64,000 nt of DNA, taken from Nymphaea colorata. Lineage: Eukaryota; Streptophyta; Magnoliopsida; Nymphaeales; Nymphaeaceae. The notes beneath the pieces were generated by a model. That model was not told the DNA's origin, made no database searches, and worked only from the letters and a program-made list of their open reading frames with translations. The stretch spans positions 14,063,858-14,127,857 of the forward strand of contig NC_045144.1 of assembly GCF_008831285.2 (NCBI RefSeq), written 5' to 3'. Numbering within the stretch: position 1 is the first letter of the stretch; the number at the start of each line of letters is the position of its first letter. Below, piece after piece: positions 44,101 through 57,443 of this stretch. Both the position numbers and the translations under genes were made by a program.

Positions 44101-44330
44101 GTGAAACTCAATATAAATTGATGACTTGGAAAAATGACAATTTATTTAAATGATAATTTGTTAGCACAAATATTATTAATTTTGTACAAGACTGGCTTAC
44201 GTCCACACAAAATATGACATTAAAAAAAAAAACTCATTTCTCTTTTTTAAGGACAATACTAAGACCACATATAATAGCTTCAAAGGGTGTACCATAACTG
44301 GTGGGGTTGGTAGACACATTTAAGGAGCAG
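41181..44330. other. Intergenic stretch without recognised gene
   Basis: Mixed-composition DNA. Short ORFs at 42387-42569 and 42761-42994 are not recognisable; the second is low-complexity (Gln and Thr runs from CTG/GGT repeats at 42870-42960). No RNA gene is seen. Confidence 0.5.
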
Positions 44331-47214
44331 AGGCACAGAGGGGAGTTAGGGGAGCCATAGCCTTCCCTCATATTTTTAGAAATTCAAAAAATTATGTATA
44401 AATTTTAAAATTTGTAGCTTAACCTATATAAAAATTTTGAAAAATTATATTTTCGGTTCATGTCAAAAACTCTTGCAATGAAAAATTTCTGCCTTCACTC
44501 CTGACATTAACAATGGGTTGTCAATTCGTTTCATGTAGTTACTTTTTCCATATACTACAAATAGTGGCCATTGGTATGACAATCTAATTAATGGGTGTAC
44601 CATAATCTCTCTTAAGTTCTAAAACAATTCTAAACCTCAGGGATAGACGGAACGGGAAGGGCTTCTAGGCTCTTTTTTTGAGCAGTTCATCTGCTCACCT
44701 TAAGACTATATATAGTTACCCATTAAAAAAAATAAACATTAGTTATATAAGAAGCAATACATGCACAAAGCCAAGTGATTGCTTTGAAAATCAAGCACTA
44801 TGTTAAGATGGATGTTGAGATTTGGAAGAGACAGCAATGTTAAAAGAACAAGTTAGAAGCTTGATTTAATGACGTGGCTAACCAAAAGACAAGCCTTCGT
44901 TTGTCAATCCCACGCATCATTACATTCAACACAAAATTGAAAACGAAAAGAGGGAGACTGGAATGAAAGATAGGTAGGTGCAGACGCTTGTGTAACTTGT
45001 AAAGAAAGAAAGCGTCGGTATGATGCAGTATCCTTGACTGGTAAAGTATAAAGTGGGGATGTAGCATTCATCCTTGACCAATGCTCTACTCAAAGTACAC
45101 TTGGCAGGTCTTGAAGTGTGAAAGATTCAGATTGCATGCGTCACTTTCGGAGGGCAGACGAAGACGCATCCTATATTCCTGCAACTTTCAAACACCCTTG
45201 GGATCACCAGACAAAGAAAAGACAATCATGGCAGACAAGGGTGGATGTTTGCAGATCCTCTTTTTAATAGATCTAATGCATGGCAGTGTTCAGGCCCTCT
45301 AAAGCCTGTTCAGAATCCTGGAAAGACGCCACATGTGGTCCCTTTTTTATTCTATGTCAATAAAAAGGGTTTATTGTATGTTTCTTTTCAAAAAATAAAT
45401 AGTATACATTTATTATAAGGCTAATACTTGCCACTAGCTCTAGTGAATGCATATATATGCAACTAATTAATGATGCCACACTTTTTTCTTCCCTTCCATG
45501 TCTAATTAAAGTTTTTGCATGACCCATGCATGTGGCTTACTCGATAGACGTTTAATGTCAAATTTTATGTTTTTGGCATTTCTGAAGTGCTTAAGCTACA
45601 ACTTAATTGGAAGTCGATGATATGAAAGAAAACATGGTGATTAATTTATAAAATCTTACTTTCACATTAACAGAGTAAGATCCCAATCTTTTTTATATGA
45701 GAAGGAAGCATGTTATTCAATAAATCTACACCTTCTGATGGTCGATCTAATGTGAACCGATGCTTTCGTCCTCATTTGGTCAATCATATTAAAAAATTTT
45801 CTTGGGTGTGTCGGATCGTAGTCTAGTGCCTTTTTCGCCTTTTTCACTCCACAAGGATATATCAAGATCAAATGAATGTCCAATCTCTTCTTGTCCAAGA
45901 CAGATCCATTAATTCTGACTTCTCGGTGAATAATAATTGAGTGAGACACAAATTGTTTGGCTACATGTATGCAGAAGATGGCAGAGATCACGTTTTGATT
46001 CTGGCTGTTTTTTGTACATTTCTTTTAGTTTCATAGAAGCACATTTGTTGCATGCACACCAGCATTTCTTTCTCTTACTGTACAAAGTGTCATTGAGAGA
46101 GTTCATACTTCGTTATCCTGTACATGAGTCTCTATCTTGGACTGACATTTCTGGTCTTTGATTTACACAGTGACTTGTGAGCCAGATGAATCTTTGATTT
46201 TCTACATATGACAGCTTCAGACAAAACCTGTTCATTTTAAGTCTGAGGTCTTTGCAGTTGCCTAGTTTTATGTACAAGTAATGTTTGCTTCAGATCTTCC
46301 CCAGACAACCACACCTCCTTTTCTTTGTTGTTAGGCAAATAATGCTGGTGTTTGCAATCCAAAGAGTCCATTATGTGGAGTACCAATTGTTCGCCAAATT
46401 CAATAAACAGAAAATAACTCATCCATGCGTTTTCCTTTAAGCTAATCCCTGAGTGTTCAGTAAATCACGCTGCATAAGGGCCTGCAGAATAGTCTTACAG
46501 ATGCTTAATTATTGCTTTCCTATACATTATTTTGAACCCAATTGATCATGATAAGGAATCAATGATCTGATTAATTCAGGGTTGTATATGTGCGTCGTGT
46601 GTAACGGGCCTAAATAATCCCATCTTCATCTCAGAAGTCTCTGTGACAGTTTTTCTGTGAAATGAATATGTAGACAAGCACATAATTTAATTGAAAGGTA
46701 AGAACTAAGAATAATAGATGACAGTCAACATCAAACAAGCAGAAGAATATATATGATCTAGAATACACAGAAACATTGACTGTAAATAAACTAACCAGTA
46801 CAATAGCTAAGCAAAAAGAAAAAATTGAATATTTCTGACCCTCCTTTTCGAACAACTACAACCCATGGGCTATACCTGCTAGGCACTCCTGAGCTTATTA
46901 GCTCCAGTTGCAGAGAAAACATCATTATAAATTGAGCATATGGGAGAAAAGGAGCGAAGACAATCTTCAGACATTGTCCATAAGTGCCTCCTCAGCGTAC
47001 ATAACACAAATATAGCACATTAAAATATGATGTTGTTGAATGACTAAAAATTAAAAATCAGTTGCTAAACAACAGTTGTTAAAGGAACACTAGCGATGGT
47101 TTATGGTGCAACAATAGTTCACGGTGCTTTTAGCAATAATTTATTGTGTTTTCAATGATGTACTTTTAATCTTTATAGCCATCTGACAACATCATGTCTC
47201 CAACAAATTAGATT

Positions 47215-47275
<61 letters not shown>

Positions 47276-48261
47276 TAAATTGGTAAACCAGACCACTATG
47301 GTTAGTGACAAAAACTATACCCACTAAAAATAAATATTGAAATGTTTTTTTTTAATCTAACCTTATAGATTTGATCTTAGGAGTGATTTGATGAGGAAAG
47401 TGCATTAAGTTAACTTTAATAATGATTTTTATAAAAAAAATGAATGGCTCGTATAGCATCAAAATCATGATAGTAGAAAAATCTTTTTTTTTTTAAAGAA
47501 TAACTTGAACTAAAATACAATTTATACTAAATTGATGTTTATGAACACAATAGGATATTCAAATTTTGTTTAAAACAATTTCTAAAACAAGCTTAAGTGG
47601 TCTGGTTTTTGTCTCTTACCCAAGTGATGTGGTAATAATCCCTGCATGTGTGTGTGTGTACCTCACCAAATATAAGCATTCGCATGACTAGTAATCTCAA
47701 CTATGTCTGGTAGACATAAATACTCCTACTTATGAAAAAAGGTATGTCAACTAAATGAGTAATAAATATGTAATCCATTACAAAAGTTAGTTTACATATG
47801 CCCATTTATAAACTGTTTGGTCATGTTAATCAAAACCTATTATTTTATTGCAAGCGTTCATATTCGGAAGTTCTCATATGTAACATATATACACAATGTG
47901 TTGTGTTTTGGCTTAAAGTTGAGCCAAAATTAGGATGTTTAATTTATATTTAGTTATCCTTTGTTTAAAACCCGGTAATGAGTGTTTTTGGATGGAAGTT
48001 GATGTTTCTGGAAAAAACTTTGACATTAATCACTGAGGCATGCAATAGGGAGTTGCCTCAAAACTGAAGCTTGGTTTTAATGAAAGGCTATATTAATCAA
48101 TGGCCTATTTGCTCTCTCACACACACACAGAAGTGCCGGCCTTCGCAACCTTGACATGACTGGGCCATGTAAAGACAGTGCTATTGGGTCCTTATTTGAG
48201 GCAGCTTGAGGGTGGACCTATGTACATCAATCCACTTGTAATATTTTAGAAGATGACACAG
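44331..48261. other. Intergenic stretch with a possible dispersed repeat and (TA)n
   Basis: A segment at about 44334-44503 (GGAGCAGAGGCA to TGCCTTCACTCC) may be a decayed relative of the repeat at 48262. A TA run lies at 47219-47273. The rest shows no gene, and the ORFs are short and unlike any family I know. Confidence 0.45.
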
Positions 48262-48971
48262 TAGGGGCAGAGGCAAGTGTGGGCACCGTGGCTGATTGCC
48301 CACACAAACCCACAAAAAAAAAATCCCATTTTCATATTGTTGCTTCACAGAAAATCTTCTCATTTACATATTGGTTCTCTTAAAAATTTAAAATTTATAA
48401 CTAGTGCCCCATTAGCTAGAAGTTTCTAGCTAGGGGTGAACACTAGCTGAGTCGAGCCCAAGTTGAGTCAGCTCGAACTCAGCTCGACTAATGAAACCTC
48501 GAACTCGACTCGGCTTGAGTTGAAGAATAGCTCGACGGAAGTAGCTCGAGCTCGACTCGGCAGTTAGATGTTGAACACAAGCTCAACTCAATTAAGGCCC
48601 GACAAACTCATTTGAATAGAATTGATATTCATTGTTACATGTTGAGGTCGAGCTCAACTCGATTAAGGCTCGACAAAGTCATTTTAATAATTGATATTTA
48701 TTGTTACGTGTTTAACTTGAGCTCGACTCAATTAGGCTCAACAAACTCGTAAACTCGTTTGAATATATCGACTTGATTAAGGCTCGAGTTCGACTCGACA
48801 GTTACATGTTGAGCTCAAACTCAATTTGATTATTTAAACGAGTCGATTCATGAACTTGAGCTTGACTGGTTAAGCAAATGACTCGGCTCAAACTCGTTCA
48901 CGAGCCAAGCTTTAATGAGTCGACCTCAGTAGCTCGACTTATTGTTCACCCCTGTTTATGGCTCTGTCCCT
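48262..48971. repeat. Dispersed repeat (copy 2) split by a hAT element
   Basis: The outer ends are TAGGGGCAGAGGC (48262) and GGCTCTGTCCCTG (to 48972), inverted to each other. The interior up to 48430 resembles 4042-4218 (GTGGGCACCG, CATTTACATATTG, TCTTAAAAAT). The reading is interrupted at 48431-48954 by a hAT copy. Confidence 0.55.
48431..48954. mobile_element. Second non-autonomous hAT copy, 524 bp
   Basis: The left end is TAGGGGTGAACACTAGCTGA, and the complement of the right end is CAGGGGTGAACAATAAGTCG. The interior is made of GCTCGA/TCGAGC words, as in the 35874-37152 element, so it is the same or a sister family. Flanking octamers TTTCTAGC and TTTATGGC agree at six of eight positions, a decayed 8-bp target duplication. 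Confidence 0.75.
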
Positions 48972-48972
48972 G

Positions 48973-51900
48973 TGGCACAGTCTATTGTCTTCTAGATAAG
49001 TTTGAGTTACGTTTTGTTCCTTAACTAACAAAAAAGGACTTCTATTTGAAAGTTTTTCGATAGGGTTTCGATTTGATGTTTGGCATTAGGTTTGATTTGG
49101 AATATGGACCATGATACACATTTATTTTGCAATGTTGCTGTGTGGTTTACATTTTAGTTTTCATCCATGAAATTTGTTCAACTTTTCACCCACAGTAATA
49201 TACGCCTCTTGTTTTGTCATGGGTAACACGAAAATTTGTATAAATTTCATTCACATAGATCGTCAAAGATGCTTTTTCAGGCTCTAATGAGACAGAATAC
49301 TTTGCATTGGTTCAGATATCAGGTACCTTGAAAACACATAAACATGAGAAGGGAAGCCATGAGGGAACTGTTTGAAGTTAGTTGACCTATCAGTACAAGT
49401 TCGATTATTTAATTCTTACGGCTCAAAACAATTAACGTATCTAATATTTCCCGTTCACATATGCCATGTTGCTAAAAGACAATTGCTAGGATTTGGTCCA
49501 TGTGTTATTGCCTAAAATCAAACCTTTACATTCAATAGAACAATTATTGTCAAGTTAAGATAGCTAATGCCCACTTCGAATTAGGGTCGGGTATGTTTAG
49601 CTATAAAAAGATAACAGTCTGTCCTTTCGTTTTCTGGGGCTAGGCAGACGATACCAGATTATTCTGAGAGCTCATTCCCTAGCTAGCCACAGCCTACGTT
49701 AATAAAAGTTACCCTTCTCTTTCTCTATCTCTCTCTCCCTCTCTGTCTCTCACACACCCACACACACATGCCCGCACACACACATATACATATTTAGTAT
49801 TAGTGAAAGGAAAAATATATATATAGTCCTGCTATCATATCCAGATTATTTGAACAAATCGACACAAAATGGAAAGGCTGGACCACATCTTCAAGGATCC
49901 CTTAGGCCCTCTTTTCTATTCCACCGCCTGTTTTGAGAAGTTATAATTGACAATTTTCCATCAACATTTCCTTCAGCAAGAGTAATCTCCCATATATTTA
50001 ATCATGGAATGCTAGAACACAGTACGAATATACCCCAAATAGTATCTAGGAGGTCGTTTATTAGTGAGAACATTTTGTGAATGTTTCATAAATCTACCTT
50101 AAAATTTAGGAGAAATTCATGGAACACTAGAACTAGGTGTTTATGGGTCTACCCTAATCTTGAGGGCAAATTCATAAAACACTTATAAAGTGTTTCCTCG
50201 CCAAACAACCTCTATGGAACACAAGTGTCCTAGTACCAGAGGTGAGACCCACCTCCCCTGGCAGCAATTGTATGGAAACTACATTGAAGGAAGCAACAGT
50301 AGAGCTAGAAAAAAATGTCTAGGGAGGGAATGCTTACATATTTTACAAAATTTTAAAGGGACGCTTAGACGGTGATTTTAACAAATTCTAAGCGAAGTAC
50401 AAATGTTCTTTTCATAAAAAAATCAACGAGTTATTCGATCTTGTTTGAAAATTCACGGTGAGTACTACCCCCTGCGTCTATTTATCTAGCTACTCCTCTT
50501 GAACAAGGGTCTGAACCACAAACACAAAAAAAGGCTTATGCAAACTCACTCTTGGTTCCCTAAACTTATAATTCCAGAGATTAAAGGCACAGGGTTAGTT
50601 TATGAAGAATTGTAAAATTGACTTCTTAACTGAAGTTTCCAAATGTAAAAATACCTAGTCCATAATGCAGACAAATGTGAGGTTGTTCATGCATTTTTTT
50701 TTTGTTGATCATGTGAAGCGACTCATACGAGACATTTCGATCGGGGCCCACCCAATCACATACTCCTTGTATTTTACGTGTATTTCAATGGAATATTTAT
50801 TAGTTATGTAAAGATTCTCATGAGCTATCTAAGGCCTTCAGAAGCCCTTGATTTTGCTAAAGTTAAGCATAGGCTAGAGTACTTCCCAAAAGTCCACCAG
50901 CAAATTAAAATCCAAAATAGCATTCAAGCAATTAAGCATCCATGCTTTGCGCAGCTGTTGTAAGGTGGGGGTCATCTGATGACATTCTGGAATAAAGAGG
51001 GACTGCCAAGAACTGGTCGAGAGCTGATCCATGTGAGAGAGACCAATGTTTTCTGCAAGAATATTGTTAATGCAGGAAAGAACAATTTATCTGCTTGTTG
51101 GAGTCAGAGCATAATGACATACACTAACAAATGTCTTGCGAGGAGGTGAGGGCTAAGCTACCAAAAGTAGTCCGCAGGGGATGCTGGTTTTACAGATATG
51201 CTAGGCTCGAAAACGAAGAAGTTAAAGGCCAAGGCTGAGGTTTGAATCTCGAAGGCAGTTAGAAGCGGGCTTGAAAGTGAAAGTAGCTCCATGCTGAACA
51301 GGAAAAACATCAGCTTTGGAAGTAGATTTTCATTAGGTGATCAATTTCAAGCTAAGAGACAAGGGAAGGGAAGAGGAGGCTTTAGGAGATGACAGGAGGG
51401 GGTGTCTAGGCTTGAAGAAAGCAAATAAGACAAGGGCATGCAATTACGACGTATAGGTATGAGTGATAAGCGGAAAGGTTAGACACGAAGGGGAAGGATT
51501 TGTAGCTGCATGCCTGAGGAATGGAGGGAGCGAGAGAGCAATATAGAATGTCATCAACAAGAGACATAGGGAAGGAGATGAATAAAGCTTATTCTACAAC
51601 AAACAGGTGGCTCAGGAGAGGAGGAAGGAGTTGGAGCACGGGAAGGGAACAAGGAAGAAGAAATCGAGAAAGATGAGATATATGGGCACAAGACAAAACG
51701 AAGAGGAACTGAAGAAGTGTGGGGGGTGGATTGGATGTACAAACACGGCGAGGAAGTAGGCAAAGGGGAGAAGACATGGTGGGGGTGGAGTGGTGCAAGA
51801 AGGCGTTGAAATGGAAGAGAAGATGATGAAAGGGGAGAAGTTAACGTGGGCTGGGCGGAGGGGAACGAGCAGGCAACAATGAGGTATGGTAGAAGGCAAC

Positions 51901-52081
51901 ATCCCATCAGATTTGGATTGGAAAATATATAAATATCTGACCAGATTAATTCAGATTCATATCAGATTTAATCTTCAAATAACATCCTATATCGAAGGTC
52001 CTTAGGTTTTTGAAAAAATCTGCCGGTTCAAAATTCAGGCTTCTATTTGGATATGAATATAAAAATCAGATTCAGATGTAG
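48973..52081. other. Intergenic stretch, MITE-like and purine-rich segments
   Basis: A MITE-like palindrome with GAGGTCGTTTATTAG and GAGGTTGTTTGGCGAGG ends (about 50050-50213) has inner arms around TTCATAAATC/GAATTTCTCC words. A strongly purine-rich strand spans 51360-51900, which explains the Ser/Pro-rich minus-strand ORFs there. CT and CA microsatellites lie at 49718-49785. No gene is supported. Confidence 0.5.
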
Positions 52082-52420
52082 ATGGATGTATATAATGCTT
52101 TCTTAAAAAATGATTTAAGTGAAAGAATCTATATGTCATTACCCCCAAGATGTGGTGTTGCAGGAAAAACACGATTACATAGGATGGACAAGATATTTTC
52201 AGCTTATACTATATCTGATGCCAATTGGGCTGCGTGTACGGATATAAGAATACTTGTCATTAGATTTGCAGGTTGCACACCATTTTGCCACTCTATTGTT
52301 AAATGACAATAAGTCTACACTTCAAATGGCTACCAATCCAATTCTTTAATGAACATATAAAGCATGTACATAAAGCTTTGATTGTCATCGGGCACATGGC
52401 TTGATCAGGAACAAATATAT
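52076..52420 (+). pseudogene. Degraded Copia RT / RNase H fragment
   Basis: The translation MDVYNAFLKNDLSERIYMSLPP matches the Copia RT block (MDVKNAFLNGDLxExVYMxLPPG). It then jumps to ISDANWAACTDIR, the RNase H DADWAG region. After a frame break comes NDNKSTLQMATNPIL and HIKHVHKA, the distal RNase H. About 350 codons between RT and RNase H are deleted. No LTR could be assigned with certainty. Confidence 0.8.
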
Positions 52421-52430
52421 ATATATATAT

Positions 52431-52690
<260 letters not shown>

Positions 52691-55587
52691 ATGTATAATA
52701 TGCATTTTATGATTTTACTTTTTGTTTGAACGATTTTTCATTGTATAGTCACTCAAGGTAAATTATGCGAGTGCACTTCCTGGTCCTTGTTTCACTTGTT
52801 TAAGAAATTTAACCATGCAGGTGTTACATGCACAGACAAACAAGTACACATGCACACATAGAGTGACATGTACACACGCATCCTTTTTAATTTCTTTTGA
52901 AAGATCGAACGTTGCAAATAAATTTGGTATAGAGATAAACCTAAGAACAAGTTATTGGATCAACGCAATGCGATAAAAGGCCATAAACTTATGAACTTGC
53001 ACGCTCTCATTTGCCATCAGGTGAAGACTGTGAATCCTTATGAAATTTAAGAACGTATGAATTCTTATAAGGATCTTCTGGCATGCAATCCGGTGATCTA
53101 AGAAATGATTCATGTATATATACATACTGTATAGATGCCTATGAATACACATAGACCTGTATATATATATATATATATATAACATTTGTGTTTATTTATA
53201 TATTTACATATTGATATATATATTTATTGCATGCATGGTAATCTAACACAAAATCGAATAGTACACCCAAGATAATGAGTTCTCCTTTTGCCTGCAACCA
53301 ATGCATGGGTTTGGCAGGCTCCTCACTGATTTATTGTACCAAAGTATGGACACTAGGTCCATTGGCTTGCCCGGTGGCTTTTGCTTGCCTTGTCTTCATA
53401 TGTCTATTTGTCTCGGGCTGTCCTTCTTCATTCGCTTGTCTGATTTTCAACTAATTATTAGTTCAGCTCAATGGAAAAAACTTGTCATATATGGGGAAAA
53501 CACAAATTTTTCATACCGTATAAGGAATGTCACCACCCTCTATTTTCTCTGCCCCGAGAAACTTTGGTATATAGTTCAGAAAACAGCCATCTGGGTTCGG
53601 GCCCTACACAAAATGTTGTGGCAAATTAAATGCGGAAAATCGATCAGGAAGATAACATGATCTGAATTCTTTGCTTGCTCTTTCTGACTTTTTTATATGG
53701 TTAAGTGTTTCACCTGTTTTCAGTGAAATGCATTAAACTTTTTCTTCTCATAGTAATAATACTGGATGCCACTGAAGCTCGAACTATGTTGCCTATCAAA
53801 ATCTTATACTATGGTGTCCAAGTTTGATTAAGTTTGGATGTGGAAATGCATGCATGGGAGACGCACACAAAGAGACTTACGGCATGCACAAAACACATAC
53901 AAACACACAATGAACTGGTTTTCAGACATATTTTTGCAAATTGATCAGATATTTCCAGAATGGTGCATATGGTAGGCGTTGACGATATTCTCTACGAATC
54001 GACTATCGGATTTGTATTTGAAGTAAGAATTTAGCCTTTTGGAGGCATAAACATTCACGATTAGTCTTATTATGCGTCATAGCAACCTATTCACATTATA
54101 TAGTCAGCTAGACCTGATCTGACAACAAAATAAGTCCAAAGGTCCTATTCGAACTTTCGGCTGGCCGTTAGTCTTCAAAATGGGCAAAAAAAACTCCAAG
54201 TATTCCAGTTTGTCTGAAAGTAAGAGTATAATTTAATTTAGAGGAGTAAGTGATCAAATGACTAACCTAATAACTGAATGGATGCAGTTTCTTAAGCAAT
54301 TATTAAGAAAATGGGTGCATTACCTTAGAAGCCATGTTTCATGGTGTGAAAAGGAAAATCAAGGAAATAAAAGATCAATTGCTTATCATTGTTTAATTTT
54401 TAGAACACAATCTAAAATATGATTGTTGACAAAAAGAAAACTATGTTGAATCTATCTATACCATTAGATTATGCCAACAAACGTTGCCATTTTACTTATG
54501 GCATAAAGGGCACACTAAAACTTGGGGAAAACACACACACACACACACACAGCACGCACTCACATACATATATATTTAGCTGTGTGTGGTACTTCTGCAG
54601 TAGTTGATTTCCCAAAGATGAAATGCCAAGAATTAATCTGAACATGATCATGTGCTTCTACACTCATGTAACTGATCAGCCTAGTGAATATTTTGATCAA
54701 ATGTGATATTGCTTACGTGCTTTCTCTTTCGGTGTTTGACTGGATTAATTGCAGCCAGGAATTTCTCTTTGGATCTTGATTCATTTTGTAGAAGCAAATA
54801 GATTACCGAGTAGAGCCGCATTGGAATTTGGGAAGAGGGGCAGCTACCCATTAGATGTCATCCTTCCCTTTTCTCTGAGTAAACAATATTCACCAAAAAA
54901 ATTGATCTTCCAAGATGACTTTCTCAAGCACGATGTTAGTTTTCTCCAGTGGAATGTCCAACTAATTTGTGGGTTTCCCGTCCCACAGATCAACAATCAG
55001 GTAACATGCGCTCACATAAACCGGATGGCTTAAAGGCCGGTATGTCTGTAGAATCACAAATGTTCTTCTGGTTCTTCTCATGTCATTGATCTTCAAACCA
55101 ATGCGCGTGTGAGTTGCACCAGGAGGAGAGAGAGGGAGAGAGGTTTAGATGATAATGACAGATACTTCATTTATTTTTTCTTTTCCAAACTTTCAGGCAC
55201 GTTACGGCAGCGCCCAAATACAAAGTTACAGAACTGCAGAAAAAGGGGAGTTAGAAACCATAGTTAGGAACCAACTTGGTGCACATCTCCATCTTGTTCT
55301 CCGTTTGCTTGATTGTGAATGGTCAAGCAGAAGCAGAAACAAAATGACCAACCAAACTTTTCCAAAGGGCCTGCCTTTTGTGTGAACTCAAAAGCTGTTT
55401 TCTCTACTGCTACTCTTTCTGCAATTTGTACCCTTAAAGTCGATCTCTTTCACCCTTTGAGAACTACTGTTTTTACTGCACACGTAACCCACAGCCAGCA
55501 ATAAACACCTAGAGCATTAATACCAACCCTAATTGCAAACGCCTACAAGACACTGATAATGATCATCTACAAGTGATGAAAGATCTC
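52691..55587. other. Intergenic stretch 3' of the zinc-finger gene
   Basis: AT-rich DNA with small TA and CA microsatellites (53158-53180, 54532-54551). ORFs at 53301-53660 and 54749-55033 are not recognisable. The last few hundred bases before 55588 should include the 3' UTR of the minus-strand zinc-finger gene. A minus-strand AATAAA occurs near 55170. Confidence 0.5.
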
Positions 55588-57440
55588 TCAGAAATCGCTT
55601 TGAAACCGATTGATCGAAGAAGGCCCCACATGTTGCTCGTCTTGGTAACCCCAACTCCCTCCTCCTTGCACTTGGTAGTAACCCACGGTCTCCCCGCTTG
55701 CACAGCCTGATGGGAACTCCCGAACCCCGCCAACCCCTGGATTGCTTGAATTCCATTGCTGGTGGTGGTGGTGGTGGTGCCTGTGCGGGCTGCCGCCTAC
55801 GACGTGGCCGACGATGTAATCGTTCACGGAAGGCGGGAGGCGGTAGGAAGAATGGAATGACAGGAGGTGCGGTGAGAGAGAAGGAGAGGATGATGAGGTT
55901 GAGGAAGAGGAAGACGAAGAAGAGGATGATGGTGGTGGTGGTTGTGAAGGGTATAAATATGGAGGGAGTGACTGTGATAAAATTGGTGGGGATGGCCTGG
56001 TGAATGAAGACATGTAGGGAACAGATGGGTCGTGATGGAAACTCCCAGTAAATGCGTGTACGCCCATGTTTGGTTCTCTCATCCTGTTTCATTGAAATTA
56101 TTTTTTGTTTCCTTTCAGTGTTTTCGTAAGTAAATGCATAGAAGTCTAAGAAAAGAACGCTACCAACTTCTCTTTTTTGAAGAAAGAAATCAAACGCTCG
56201 GCAATTTATAGAATGCAACCTTCGAAAACAAATCTCTCTCTCCCACTCTACAGGTCCTTTTTTTTGCAATTCTAGTGTGAATGATTGAAACTGTTGCAAA
56301 ATGGAGATGGAGATAATAATAGTAAAAGAAGAAGACGAGAGAGAGCTGGTTTTGCTTGTGTGTGCTATTAATTAACATGATTGTCTTTTTGTTCGTGGTG
56401 TCGATGACATACCCTAAATTGAGAGCCGCTAGGCTATCATTGCCATACACCAGCTGACGAGCACGATTAAGGGTCTCTGTTTCCCTCTCTGAAAGATAAG
56501 AAGCACAGAAGGAAATAGAGAAAGAAAAAAGGAAAAAAGAGCAATGCTCATTTAATGAAACGATATCAAAAGAATAGAAAAAGAGGAAAAAGCTAACGAA
56601 CCTCCAAAACATGTCATAGGGATGGATCCACAACATGACACAAGAAACAGCGGATAAATGACAGTAGCAACACTCATAATAATATAAAATCTAATAAAAA
56701 AAACAAGTAAAATGAACCTTGGCGATGGCGGTTCATGTGGCCGCCCAGCGCTTGTGATTTGCAGAACTTGAGGGAACAAAACCTGCACTCGTACACCTTC
56801 CCACACGTTTCTTTGCCTTCATCGGCCCCGCATTTCCTCTTTTTGCACTCTGCCACATATTTTTTTTTCACTTATTTATTTGTTATAGATAGAGAAAAGT
56901 TCGTTTGAAGGCTTTCAAATTAAAATTTCAAGAAGATAAACCAGTCTCTTTCTCCTATCTTTCTCTCCCGCCTTCCTATGCTTTCTGTCTTCGCTCTGTC
57001 TGCGAGAGAGAGACAGATAGAGAAGGGGAGGGAGGGATTGGGGGAAGGTGGAAGGGGATGCAGTTGAGTGACTTACTGGCAGCATCAAGTGGTGCGATTG
57101 ATGCATCGACGTCCATGAACTGCTTGCTGCTGTCTCGCCATCTTTCACAGTGGCTCCCCATGTAGTCATCGGGGAAATTATTGAGGTCAAGGGGGTTCTT
57201 CTCCGAACTCCTGTAAAAGTTACAAGCAGGTGCAGGTTCAGGCCTCAGACCGAAGCCCCAACAAGAAAATAACAATAAATATAAATTAAACCGAGAAAGA
57301 AGGTAAAAGAAGAAGAAGTCCAAGAAGAAAGAAAAATTGAAAAGATAGATAGAAAGAAAAAAGACAGCAAGAACAGTAGAAAGGAAAGTGCAAAAGGAAA
57401 GACTGTGAGGACGAAGGAAGAGGGTTCAGTGGCCTCACAT
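55588..57440 (-). CDS. JAG: JAGGED/STAMENLESS1-like C2H2 zinc-finger transcriptional repressor
   Basis: Minus-strand exons are 57440-57439 (AT of the start codon), 57210-57077, 56849-56718, 56488-56413 and 56083-55588, with GT-AG junctions and matching phases; 279 residues. Residues 8-14 (LDLNNFP) form a DLNxxP-type EAR motif, as in JAGGED, which recruits TOPLESS co-repressors. A single EPF-type finger is at 65-87 (CRFC, then QALGGHMNRH). ERETETLNRARQLV follows at 90-103 and INRFQ sits at the C-terminus, as in JAGGED. The middle is Pro/Ser/His-rich. The family promotes lateral organ and floral organ growth in the nucleus. The start needs the AT|G junction. The alternative, ATG at Met18, would lose the EAR motif. 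JAGGED and its close paralogue JAGGED-LIKE/NUBBIN cannot be separated here. Confidence 0.85.
57211..57438 (-). other. Intron 1 of the JAGGED-like gene, splitting the start codon
   Basis: The donor is AAAAT|GTGAGG and the acceptor is TTTTACAG|GAGTTC on the minus strand. Joining them creates ATG followed by SSEKNPLDLNN. The 228-bp intron is T- and C-rich on the coding strand, as plant introns usually are. Confidence 0.65.
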
Positions 57441-57443
57441 TTT

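Noticed and set aside
51554-51907. Three overlapping Ser/Pro-rich minus-strand ORFs
   Set aside because: They follow from a purine-rich plus strand, with no domain, no similar neighbour and no consistent frame.
53301-53660. 119-residue plus-strand ORF
   Set aside because: No similarity to a family I know, no domain and no codon pattern to set it apart from AT-rich background.
55529-56299. 256-residue ORF overlapping the last exon of the JAGGED-like gene on the same strand
   Set aside because: It is in another frame and low-complexity. The spliced JAGGED frame, with its ERETETLNRARQLV block and INRFQ end, explains this DNA.
56976-57323. JAGGED start at MDFFFFYLLS, which would read into LDLNNFP without an intron
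   Set aside because: The leader is a T-rich intron translation and not like any family member. A good acceptor TTTTACAG lies just before the conserved part.
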